A stretch of DNA of 24,137 bases. It comes from an uncultured Clostridium sp. GTDB taxonomy: Bacteria > Bacillota > Clostridia > Christensenellales > Borkfalkiaceae. The notes beneath the pieces were generated by a model that had not been told where the DNA came from, ran no database searches, and was given only the letters and a program-made list of their open reading frames with translations. Made by a program: the position numbers and the translations under genes. Where the stretch lies: positions 1 through 24,137 of the forward strand of contig USMU01000020.1 of assembly GCA_900555925.1 (NCBI GenBank), written 5' to 3'. Shown piece by piece: positions 7,314 to 13,290 of this stretch (position 1 is the stretch's first letter; each line of letters begins with the position of its first letter).

Positions 7314-7346
7314 CTTTTCGTAAAAAACAAAAAATTTTACGAAAAG
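7314..7346. promoter_or_regulatory. 12-bp inverted repeat with 9-bp spacer upstream of the hsp20 promoter
   Basis: CTTTTCGTAAAA (7314-7325) and TTTTACGAAAAG (7335-7346) are perfect inverted arms separated by exactly 9 bp. The element ends 4 bp before the hsp20 -35. The geometry recalls the heat-shock CIRCE operator, but the sequence is different. It could be a regulator binding site or a transcribed hairpin. Confidence 0.55.
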
Positions 7347-7350
7347 ATGT

Positions 7351-7379
7351 TTGAAAAGTAAAAAAACGATTTATATATA
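7351..7379 (+). promoter_or_regulatory. Sigma-A promoter of hsp20
   Basis: TTGAAA (7351-7356), a 17-bp spacer and TATATA (7374-7379). The predicted start is near 7386, which leaves a leader of about 110 nt. Confidence 0.6.
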
Positions 7380-7385
7380 AAGTGT

Positions 7386-7459
7386 TCAAAGGAAAACAAG
7401 AGACGCGGACGAAAGCCTCGGAAAAGGGGTGAAAAATCCGGAGGGCAGGTTTCCTTTGA
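7386..7459 (+). ncRNA. Folded 5' leader of hsp20, candidate RNA regulator
   Basis: UCAAAGGAAA (7386-7395) and UUUCCUUUGA (7450-7459) form a perfect 10-bp closing helix around 54 nt of G-rich sequence. Inside, GCCUCGG (about 7425-7431) can pair with CCGGAGGGC with single bulges. The predicted transcript start lies at the first base of the outer helix, as in riboswitches. The ribosome binding site lies outside the closed structure. I could not match it to a known riboswitch or thermometer class. Confidence 0.45.
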
Positions 7460-7496
7460 GCCCCACAAAAAATATTACGGAAAGGAGATAACCATT

Positions 7497-7901
7497 ATGA
7501 AATATTTAACTTCTGATTCTTTGAATTCTTTATTAAAACCCTTTGGGGGCTGGTTTGACACAAATTACAACATCATGAAAACGGACGTCAAGAGCAACGA
7601 CAAGGAATACACGTTGAGTGTGGATTTGCCGGGCGTCGATAAGAAGGACATCGACATTTCTTTGAAAGACGGGTATTTGACTATCGAAGCGGTGCGCCGC
7701 AGCGAGGAGTCGGAGGGCGGCGAAAAGTCGGAATATGTATTCCGCGAGAGAAGTTTCGGCAGAATGACGAGAAGTTTCTATGTCGGAGACGGTATCAGCG
7801 ATGAAAACATCAAGGCGAAATACGAAAACGGAATTTTGACGGTCACCGTTCCCAAATATACGGAAGAAGAAAAGGCGCTTAAAAAGATCGCGATCGAATA
7901 A
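7497..7901 (+). CDS. hsp20: Hsp20/alpha-crystallin small heat-shock protein
   Basis: A 134-aa ATP-independent holdase chaperone that binds unfolding proteins in the cytoplasm. The alpha-crystallin domain spans about residues 30-125. Visible landmarks are YTLSVDLPGVDKKDIDISLKDGYLTIEA, FRERSFGRMTRSFYVGDGI and the C-terminal GILTVTVPK, which contains the GxLxxxxPK signature. The usual C-terminal IxI-like anchor appears as KKIAIE at the very end. AAGGAGA lies 9 nt before the ATG. It is a single-gene unit with a long structured leader and an inverted repeat upstream of its promoter, so heat or stress control at DNA or RNA level is plausible. Confidence 0.96.
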   Translation: MKYLTSDSLNSLLKPFGGWFDTNYNIMKTDVKSNDKEYTLSVDLPGVDKKDIDISLKDGYLTIEAVRRSEESEGGEKSEYVFRERSFGRMTRSFYVGDGISDENIKAKYENGILTVTVPKYTEEEKALKKIAIE

Positions 7902-7929
7902 TTCCTCTGCGGTTTTCATCGAAAAAATA

Positions 7930-7969
7930 AAAGAAACGCGCGCAGCGATAAAGCTGCGCGCGTTTCTTT
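7930..7969. terminator. Bidirectional terminator between hsp20 and the acetyltransferase gene
   Basis: A perfect 17-bp stem (7930-7946 with 7953-7969) with a 6-nt loop and A/T-rich ends on both sides. It lies between the converging hsp20 (+) and acetyltransferase (-) genes, and can serve both. Confidence 0.88.
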
Positions 7970-7993
7970 GTTTCGAGCGTAAGGACGCCGCTT

Positions 7994-8620
7994 TTACTTC
8001 GTCTCCTCCGCTACCTTTTTCCAATCGATTTCCTTTTTCTTGAAGTAATATTTTTTATCCCGATCATCGATTTCCCGAAGCACGCGGCAGGGATTTCCGA
8101 CGGCAATAACGTTTGCGGGAATGTCTTTGGTGACGATGCTCCCCGCGCCGATTACCGAATTATCCCCTACATTGATTCCGGGGAGTATAACGGCTCCCGC
8201 GCCGATCCAGCAGTTTTTGCCGATATGTACGGGCGCGTTATATTGATACGCTCTTTCCCTCAAACAGGGCAAAATCGGGTGGCCCGCCGTAGCGACCGTC
8301 ACGTTCGGTCCGAACATAGTGCCGTCTCCCACATAAATATGTGTATCGTCCACCATGGTCAGATTGAAATTGGCATAGACGTGCTTGCCGAAATGTACGT
8401 GCTTTCCGCCCCAATTCGCATGAAACGGCGGCTCGATATAACATCCTTCCCCGATTTCCGCAAACATTTCTTTTAACAGGTTTTGACGCTTTTCCGCCTC
8501 GGAAGGACGAGTCGCGTTATAGTCGTATAATTTTTCGAGACATGCCGTCTGCATTTTGACCAACTCCCCGTCCTCGGGAAGATATAAAGCTCCTTCCAGC
8601 ATTTGTTCTACGATATTCAT
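7994..8620 (-). CDS. Maltose/galactoside O-acetyltransferase (left-handed beta-helix, LacA-like)
   Basis: A 208-aa acetyl-CoA-dependent sugar O-acetyltransferase of the hexapeptide-repeat class. The N-terminal alpha-helical cap (residues 1-55) with LEKLYDYNATRPSEAEKRQNLLKEMF is typical of maltose/galactoside acetyltransferases. Hexapeptide repeats run from about residue 58 to 185. The catalytic histidine is H114 in TAGHPILP, the same place as in LacA. The C-terminal GNPCRVLREI is the usual closing motif. AAAAGGAGC lies upstream of the ATG. It is the last gene of the popT-comF operon (15 nt after the comF stop). The physiological acceptor sugar cannot be read from sequence. Confidence 0.93.
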   Translation of the reverse strand: MNIVEQMLEGALYLPEDGELVKMQTACLEKLYDYNATRPSEAEKRQNLLKEMFAEIGEGCYIEPPFHANWGGKHVHFGKHVYANFNLTMVDDTHIYVGDGTMFGPNVTVATAGHPILPCLRERAYQYNAPVHIGKNCWIGAGAVILPGINVGDNSVIGAGSIVTKDIPANVIAVGNPCRVLREIDDRDKKYYFKKKEIDWKKVAEETK

Positions 8621-8635
8621 TGTTTTTTGCTCCTT

Positions 8636-9349
8636 TTAAGCTCTTTCCGGCGCGGCCGCCGCTGTCAGAAAAAATACGTCGCTTGCACCCGCCCGTTTCA
8701 AAACCTTCGCACATTCGCTGCCCGTGGCTCCCGTCGTCATTACGTCGTCCACGAGCAAGACCTTTCTTCCCGAAAAGTCCCCTTCCGCACGATAGGCTCC
8801 CGATATGTTCTCTCTCCGTTCCGCTTTCATCAGCCTTTTCTGCGGAAGGGTATCTCGTATCTTGGCAAGTCCGCTTTTTACGGGAATTTCCGTCTGTTCG
8901 GAAATTTTTTCCGCCAAATCCTTCGCCTGATTATAACCGCGTTTTCGCTCCCCTGCCTCGGTCATCGGAACGAATACGACGATATCCGCGCAAAGCCCTA
9001 AACGTTTCCAAAACACCGACATCTGTTCTCCGAAATAATCCGCCAGCCATCGTTCGCCGTTCTTCATCCGATTGATAAGCTCTGCGGCTTTCCCGCGATA
9101 GCAAAACGGGGAAAAACCGCGGGAAAATTCGGGCGGTTTATGCTTGCAATCGAGACAAAGCCCCTCCGCGACCGTCTTCCGCCCGCATTTGTCGCAGGTT
9201 CGGAAATTCCGTTCCAGAGCGGACGAGCATTCTTCGCAAAGGCGCGGAAAAGGATAAGAAAAGATTTCTCTTCCGCAACAATCGCAGGAATAGCCCCGCT
9301 CCGACGAAAATCTGCGGTATTTCCCGAAAATCGAACCGAAAAATTTCAT
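8636..9349 (-). CDS. comFC: ComF family protein (zinc ribbon plus phosphoribosyltransferase fold)
   Basis: A 237-aa protein with an N-terminal zinc-binding region, four CxxC pairs at C22/C25, C38/C41, C52/C55 and C65/C68, followed by a type I phosphoribosyltransferase domain. Its PRPP-binding loop is VLLVDDVMTTGAT (197-209). The family marker RGYNQAKDLAEKIS is at 138-151. ComFC is needed for DNA uptake in competent bacteria and has been linked to single-stranded DNA handling; no comFA helicase lies next to it here. The ATG overlaps the stop of the upstream popT gene (ATGA), so translation is coupled. Confidence 0.93.
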   Translation of the reverse strand: MKFFGSIFGKYRRFSSERGYSCDCCGREIFSYPFPRLCEECSSALERNFRTCDKCGRKTVAEGLCLDCKHKPPEFSRGFSPFCYRGKAAELINRMKNGERWLADYFGEQMSVFWKRLGLCADIVVFVPMTEAGERKRGYNQAKDLAEKISEQTEIPVKSGLAKIRDTLPQKRLMKAERRENISGAYRAEGDFSGRKVLLVDDVMTTGATGSECAKVLKRAGASDVFFLTAAAAPERA

Positions 9350-10410
9350 TTCTTTTCGGAAGAATCGGTTTCGGAAGCCTTGGACGAGCCTTCCGTTTCG
9401 GATACGGCTGCCGAATTTTCGTTTCCATTTTCCGGCGCAATCGTTTTTTCCGCTGCGGCGGCCGCTTCCGCGTCTTTTTTTCTCTGATAACGCACGAGCA
9501 GGTATGAGCCTACGGCACCGATGGCAAACAATACGACGCCGAGGACGATATCCGTCACTTTAACGCCGTTTTCCGCCCACGACGCATACACTGCGAACGT
9601 ATCGGGGTTATAGAACATGGCCACAATGGAACCGAGCGACAGGCCGACAATCAGGGAATACGCGGTATGACGGGCTCTTCCGAATATATAGGTGAGAAAT
9701 TTGGAAAAGGTGAAAAGCCCCGCAAGAAATCCGATGACCAAAGCGGCATAAATGGCAAAAATCATGGGATTCGACTGCCAGAACGTAAGGCTGACGCTGT
9801 CCACGAGGGAGGTAAACCAGCCGATAGCCATAAGGACGGCCGTGGCGCTAAGGCCGGGAACGACCTGTGTAATGCCCACGACATACCCGACGGGAATACA
9901 CACGAGGATCTGCCACCACTCGATAGACGCAAAGGCATTGGCGCTCGCACCGCCGCCCCCCGCTTCGAGAGCCACGGAAATCACGCCGATGGCGATGGGA
10001 ATGAGCACGCCCAAAACGAGCAGCGAAATGCGTTTTCCGTTCATTTGCGCACCCTTCAATTCGTCTTTGACGGCGGGGAAAGCGCCGCTCATGAGACCGG
10101 CAAACAGCCCGACTACGGCAAACGGAAGAATCGCCAGCAGCTTCTCCACGGTAAAAAAGCCGAGAAGCAATCCCAAAACCATTCCTATACCGATAGGCAA
10201 AAGGAACAAGAAACATTTTTTGAACTGCTTGAACAGATTTCCCACGGCATAGAGAAATTGATCGTACAGCTTAAAGATGATCGCTACGGTCGAGCCGCTG
10301 ATTCCCGGAACAATGACCGCCAATCCGATAAAAAAACCGAGCAGAGCGCTCTTGCACCATGTTTTTCGATTATACTTGATAAGGGCAATTTCCAGACTTT
10401 CCTGCGCCAT
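9346..10410 (-). CDS. popT: DUF368/PopT undecaprenyl-phosphate translocase
   Basis: A 354-aa polytopic membrane protein of the DUF368 family, shown in other bacteria (PopT) to return undecaprenyl phosphate to the cytoplasmic face for reuse in envelope polymer synthesis. Two family repeats are visible: GFFIGLAVIVPGISGST (26-41) and GYVVGITQVVPGLSATA (175-191). About nine hydrophobic segments follow. The C-terminus from about residue 308 is an unusual hydrophilic tail rich in Ala, Glu, Ser and Lys. The start is placed at MAQESL because GGGAGG lies directly upstream; seven additional codons are open but would include the ribosome binding site. First gene of an operon with comF and an acetyltransferase. 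Confidence 0.92.
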   Translation of the reverse strand: MAQESLEIALIKYNRKTWCKSALLGFFIGLAVIVPGISGSTVAIIFKLYDQFLYAVGNLFKQFKKCFLFLLPIGIGMVLGLLLGFFTVEKLLAILPFAVVGLFAGLMSGAFPAVKDELKGAQMNGKRISLLVLGVLIPIAIGVISVALEAGGGGASANAFASIEWWQILVCIPVGYVVGITQVVPGLSATAVLMAIGWFTSLVDSVSLTFWQSNPMIFAIYAALVIGFLAGLFTFSKFLTYIFGRARHTAYSLIVGLSLGSIVAMFYNPDTFAVYASWAENGVKVTDIVLGVVLFAIGAVGSYLLVRYQRKKDAEAAAAAEKTIAPENGNENSAAVSETEGSSKASETDSSEKK

Positions 10411-10454
10411 ATTTCCTCCCTGCACCGACAAATTTATTTCCGTCGGACTTTTTC

Positions 10455-10484
10455 ATTATACCATGCTTTTATTTTCCATGTCAA
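10455..10484 (-). promoter_or_regulatory. Sigma-A promoter of the popT-comF-acetyltransferase operon
   Basis: Perfect -35 TTGACA (10479-10484), an 18-bp spacer and a perfect TATAAT (10455-10460) on the minus strand. A small CCGAC/GTCGG hairpin lies in the short leader. Confidence 0.85.
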
Positions 10485-10646
10485 CCATTACTTTCTATTC
10501 CGAGGAGAAAAGGCAAAAAATTATAACGGAAAAAGATGAAAAAAATTTTTTCGGAAAAATTATCCGAATTTCGCCAAAAAAATGCAAAAAACACCCGCCC
10601 GAGGCATATATAATAGAAGAGAAATCTGCTTTTCGGGAGCGACGTT

Positions 10647-11807
10647 ATGAATTTCATCAAAAAAATGTGTATTTTAAGACAGGTCAGGCAGGGATTTTCG
10701 GGCGACGGAAAGACTCTTTCGGGGCTCATCAAAATAGAACAGTACGGAAAAAATCTCTCCGTCGAAGTCTCCGTCATCAATTTCGCACCCCTCTCTTCGG
10801 GAGAGTATTACTGCCTCTTATCCGATCGCAAAGGCAGAACGGAAATGCTCCCCCTGCGCGGGAAAAGCCTCTTTAATATCGTCTCCGAACTCAACGCGGA
10901 AGAGGGCTTCTGCGGCGTCATCTGCTTCGTCAAAAACGGCATTATCCCCATCGCTTACGGCGTGAACGGGGATAACGTCTACGACTGGCGCACTCTGGTC
11001 AAAAATTCCGCGCCCGCGGGAGGCAAAGAGACCGCTTTCTCCGCAGACAATTTCTTCCGCCCTGAAAGCGAAACGCCCTCCCCCGACTCTCCCTGCGGCT
11101 TCGAGGCTCCGCCCGATCCGCTCGGCACAACCGCTCCGCCTGCCGCGTACGAGGATAAGCGCGAACGCCCCCAGCCCCCGCGTCCCGCCGAAGAAACGCC
11201 GCAAAGTCCTTATACGCCGAACGAGGAGGACGTTCCTCAACGCGCTGCGCCCGAAATACCCGTACATTCGGCGGAAAAATACGACGATGAAACCGTCGCC
11301 ACGGAAAACTACTATCGCAAGGAGGAAGAACATGAACGCTTCGAGAATGAAGAATCTCGTACATATGCACACGCTGAAAGCGGAAATCCGCAACAAACAG
11401 AGGAAGAGCGGCAGGACTCTGCAAAGAATGGAAATGCTGAGAATATACGCAATCCGTTTGAAACGGACTCCGACGGATACTATCTCGCCGTCAAGGGAGA
11501 AATCGACGCTCTCTTCGCAAAATACCCTAAGGACGAGAGCCTGAAAAATATCTTCGCCTATTCGGAATGGGTGCGCATACAGGGCGACGAAACAAAACCT
11601 CAATATCTCGTGGGCGTCATTTACGACGATTTGAAGGCAAAATATATCTGCTACGCCCTGCCTGCGGAAAATAAGGACGCCCCGCCCGAAGAAATCGCGG
11701 AAATCTGCACGTTCGTCCCTTCCTCCACTTTCACGGACAAAGAAGGCTTCTTCGTCATTTTCCAGAGCTGCTCCACCGGCGAATGTATTCGTCCGGAAAG
11801 CCTATAA
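10647..11807 (+). CDS. Two-domain protein of unknown function with Pro/Glu-rich linker
   Basis: A 386-aa protein with no signal peptide or membrane segment. It has three parts. Residues 1 to about 122 form a beta-rich domain (KTLSGLIKIEQYGKNLSVEVSVINFAPL...). Residues about 125-275 are a low-complexity linker rich in Pro, Glu, Asp and Ser. Residues about 278-386 form a compact domain beginning YYLAVKGEIDALFAKYPKDESLK and containing AYSEWVRI, YLVGVIYDDLKAKYICYALP and FVIFQSCSTGECI. I recall similar C-terminal domains in uncharacterised Clostridia proteins but know of no function. The ribosome binding site (GGGAG) is weak and a TATAAT at 10609-10614 lacks a clear -35. It is a single gene ending at a terminator. 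Confidence 0.7.
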   Translation: MNFIKKMCILRQVRQGFSGDGKTLSGLIKIEQYGKNLSVEVSVINFAPLSSGEYYCLLSDRKGRTEMLPLRGKSLFNIVSELNAEEGFCGVICFVKNGIIPIAYGVNGDNVYDWRTLVKNSAPAGGKETAFSADNFFRPESETPSPDSPCGFEAPPDPLGTTAPPAAYEDKRERPQPPRPAEETPQSPYTPNEEDVPQRAAPEIPVHSAEKYDDETVATENYYRKEEEHERFENEESRTYAHAESGNPQQTEEERQDSAKNGNAENIRNPFETDSDGYYLAVKGEIDALFAKYPKDESLKNIFAYSEWVRIQGDETKPQYLVGVIYDDLKAKYICYALPAENKDAPPEEIAEICTFVPSSTFTDKEGFFVIFQSCSTGECIRPESL

Positions 11808-11810
11808 ACG

Positions 11811-11837
11811 AAAAAACGGCCGCAAGGGCCGTTTTTT
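11811..11837. terminator. Bidirectional terminator between the two-domain protein and the XRE gene
   Basis: AAAAAACGGCC (11811-11821) pairs with GGCCGTTTTTT (11827-11837) around a 5-nt loop, with U tracts in both directions. Its last two bases overlap the stop codon of the minus-strand XRE gene. Confidence 0.9.
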
Positions 11838-12042
11838 ATTCCGGAAGTCCAAGAATATAATCTGCCGATACGTCCAATTCCTGACAAAGTTTTGCAAATG
11901 TATCCAACCTCGGCAGTTTCTTCGTCGTGCAATATTGCGTGATCATCTCCGGCGTCACCCCCACGCGCCGCGCAAGCTCCACCGTCGTCAGACCGCTCCT
12001 TCTGATTTCTTCCCTTAATCGGGTCTTGATTTCTTCTACCAT
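11836..12042 (-). CDS. Small XRE-family (Cro/CI-like) repressor
   Basis: A 68-aa protein that is essentially a single helix-turn-helix domain. The HTH covers about residues 18-55: LTTVELARRVGVTPEMITQYCTTKKLPRLDTFAKLCQELDV, followed by SADYILGLPE, a common end in this class. It probably binds as a dimer to the two dyads between this gene and the divergent promoter (12059-12069 and 12084-12094). There is no Shine-Dalgarno sequence before the ATG. A consensus -10 lies only 7 nt upstream of it, so the mRNA would be leaderless or nearly so, as for lambda cI from PRM. Chromosomal XRE repressors of this size often regulate themselves and a divergent target; here the target is the short region and acyltransferase gene on the right. 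Confidence 0.88.
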   Translation of the reverse strand: MVEEIKTRLREEIRRSGLTTVELARRVGVTPEMITQYCTTKKLPRLDTFAKLCQELDVSADYILGLPE

Positions 12043-12049
12043 ATTAAAA

Positions 12050-12055
12050 ATTATA
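12050..12055 (-). promoter_or_regulatory. -10 element of the XRE gene (leaderless promoter)
   Basis: A perfect TATAAT on the minus strand ends 7 nt before the ATG, placing the transcript start at or next to the A of the start codon. No recognisable -35 lies 16-19 bp upstream (AAGTAT at 17 bp), so the promoter is probably weak or activator-dependent. Operator 12059-12069 lies in its spacer. Confidence 0.6.
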
Positions 12056-12058
12056 TAA

Positions 12059-12069
12059 CCAACAGTTAG
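12059..12069. promoter_or_regulatory. Operator O2 (CCAACAGTTAG dyad)
   Basis: A near-perfect dyad related to the CTAACNGTTAG sequence of O1, with one mismatch. It sits within the spacer of the XRE promoter, 25 bp centre-to-centre from O1. Together with O1 it forms an 11-bp inverted repeat, AACAGTTAGAA (12061-12071) and TTCTAACTGTT (12082-12092). Confidence 0.65.
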
Positions 12070-12076
12070 AAAATAC

Positions 12077-12106
12077 TTGACTTCTAACTGTTAGTTATTA
12101 TATAAT
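12077..12106 (+). promoter_or_regulatory. Divergent sigma-A promoter opposite the XRE gene
   Basis: TTGACT (12077-12082), an 18-bp spacer and a perfect TATAAT (12101-12106), start near 12113. The operator O1 fills the middle of the spacer, so repressor binding would block polymerase. Confidence 0.8.
12084..12094. promoter_or_regulatory. Operator O1 (CTAACTGTTAG, perfect dyad)
   Basis: An 11-bp perfect palindrome with a central T, located between the -35 and -10 of the plus-strand promoter. It is the most likely high-affinity site of the XRE protein encoded next door. Confidence 0.68.
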
Positions 12107-12112
12107 AGAAGA

Positions 12113-12213
12113 AAGAATATTATGCGGAAAAGACGCATAAAAAACATCGCTCATCCATAAAAAGGTTCTTATTTTTCAAAGAGGCCGCTTTCCTTTCGGA
12201 GAGCGGCCTCTTT
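12113..12213 (+). ncRNA. Predicted short transcript or leader from the XRE-controlled promoter
   Basis: About 100 nt of sequence from the predicted start to the end of a strong 12-bp hairpin (12178-12189 with 12202-12213). A smaller hairpin, UUAUGCG/CGCAUAA, is at 12120-12126 and 12134-12140. The only open frame is 12 codons (12122-12160), with its ATG inside the first hairpin. The second hairpin has only a short U tail, so the RNA may end here as a small RNA or read through into the acyltransferase gene. No homolog is recognised. Confidence 0.4.
12178..12213. terminator. Strong hairpin, possible terminator or attenuator
   Basis: AAAGAGGCCGCT pairs perfectly with AGCGGCCTCTTT over 12 bp around a 12-nt loop. 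The U tract is short (UUUGG on the plus strand), so termination may be partial. Confidence 0.5.
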
Positions 12214-12234
12214 GGAAGTACAAAAGAGAAAATA

Positions 12235-12263
12235 TTGACTTCCCTTCCCCTTCGTGTTATAAT
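12235..12263 (+). promoter_or_regulatory. Proximal sigma-A promoter of the acyltransferase gene
   Basis: TTGACT (12235-12240), a 17-bp spacer and a perfect TATAAT (12258-12263), start near 12270. It gives the acyltransferase gene expression independent of the upstream XRE-controlled promoter. Confidence 0.8.
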
Positions 12264-12298
12264 ATACCTGAAAATAAAAATTTAAGGAAAGAAGAGCT

Positions 12299-13105
12299 AT
12301 GGATAGTTTAGAAAAATTATGCAATGACATCGATATGCCCGAAGAAGTGAACGAACTTCTTAAAGGCGTCGTCCTCGGCCTGTCCGAAAACGAAGAAAAC
12401 GGGTTGCTCGCCGATTTTTGCGACAAAGTCGGATATAAAGCTGCGACGGAAAAACTGCCAAAGCTCTTTCCCGACGACGAGCGGGGACTGAAAAAGTTGA
12501 AGCTCCTGCTTTCGGCGGCGCTGAAAACCCGCGCGCTTTACGAAAAAAATCATATAGACGATAAAATTTTTGTCGATACGATGAAATGTTTTTCCCGATT
12601 CGTGCGAGAACATAAAGCCGCGTTCGGCTCCTATGGCTTCGACCGCGACTTTTGGGTAGGGCGAGAACTCTCCCTATGCCTTTTTCGTTTGGGCGAACTG
12701 GAATATGAATCGGGAGAATGGGAAGGCAAAAAATTGCTCTCCATCCATATTCCTTCAGATGCGGATCTTTCGCCGGAAAAAATAACAACTTCGCTCTCTT
12801 TTGCGCGAAAATTTTTCGATTCGCATTCCCCGGAATATGCGGGCGCGAAATTTGCCTGTTATTCCTGGCTGCTTTCCCCCGCGCTCGAAAAATTGCTGCC
12901 CGAAAATTCTAAAATTATACAATTTCGGCGACGCTTTGAAATTCTCGAAGTAAACGAAAACGCCGATAGCTATAAATTATGGGTATATAAAACGACAACT
13001 TTACCGCCAGAAGAATTACCCGAAAACACCTCTTTGCAGAAAAATATGAAAAGATATATCCTCAACGGCGGAAAAATAGGAGATGCATTAGGCATTATCC
13101 CATAA
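12299..13105 (+). CDS. NAT_N/GNAT_C acyltransferase domain protein
   Basis: A 268-aa cytoplasmic protein of the GNAT-like 'acyltransferase domain-containing' family, with an N-terminal NAT_N-type helical region (residues 1 to about 110) and a GNAT_C-type domain (about 115-268). Family signatures that I recognise are FDRDFWVGRELSLCLFRLGELEYE, LLSIHIPSDADLSPE, CYSWLLSPALEKLLPENSKI, FRRRFEIL and the C-terminal LQKNMKRYILNGGKIGDALG. The substrate is unknown for the family as far as I know. GGAAAGAAGAG lies before the ATG. Two promoters can feed it: its own (12235-12263) and, by read-through, the XRE-controlled one at 12077-12106. Confidence 0.85.
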   Translation: MDSLEKLCNDIDMPEEVNELLKGVVLGLSENEENGLLADFCDKVGYKAATEKLPKLFPDDERGLKKLKLLLSAALKTRALYEKNHIDDKIFVDTMKCFSRFVREHKAAFGSYGFDRDFWVGRELSLCLFRLGELEYESGEWEGKKLLSIHIPSDADLSPEKITTSLSFARKFFDSHSPEYAGAKFACYSWLLSPALEKLLPENSKIIQFRRRFEILEVNENADSYKLWVYKTTTLPPEELPENTSLQKNMKRYILNGGKIGDALGIIP

Positions 13106-13199
13106 CGGTAAAAATAACAATGCCTGTTTATCGGATATGCGGAAAGCGGAAGCAAACAAAAACAGTTAAAAATAAAAAATGAGACCATGCGTTCCTTAT

Positions 13200-13229
13200 A
13201 AAAAAACGGGCCTTTAGGCCCGTTTTTTT
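13200..13229. terminator. Bidirectional terminator between acyltransferase and GLUG-repeat genes
   Basis: AAAAAAACGGGCC (13200-13212) pairs with GGCCCGTTTTTTT (13217-13229) around a 4-nt loop. U tracts on both strands serve the two converging genes. Confidence 0.92.
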
Positions 13230-13290
13230 ATTCAATCATCTCTAACGGCATCAAAAGCAAAACATATTCCATCGTAAGTCGAAAACATGT

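Noticed and set aside
7314..7346. CIRCE operator for HrcA
   Set aside because: Spacer length fits, but neither arm matches TTAGCACTC/GAGTGCTAA.
7386..7459. hsp20 leader as a c-di-GMP or ZTP riboswitch
   Set aside because: Short segments such as GGACGAAAGCC look similar at first, but the required conserved core sequences of either class are absent.
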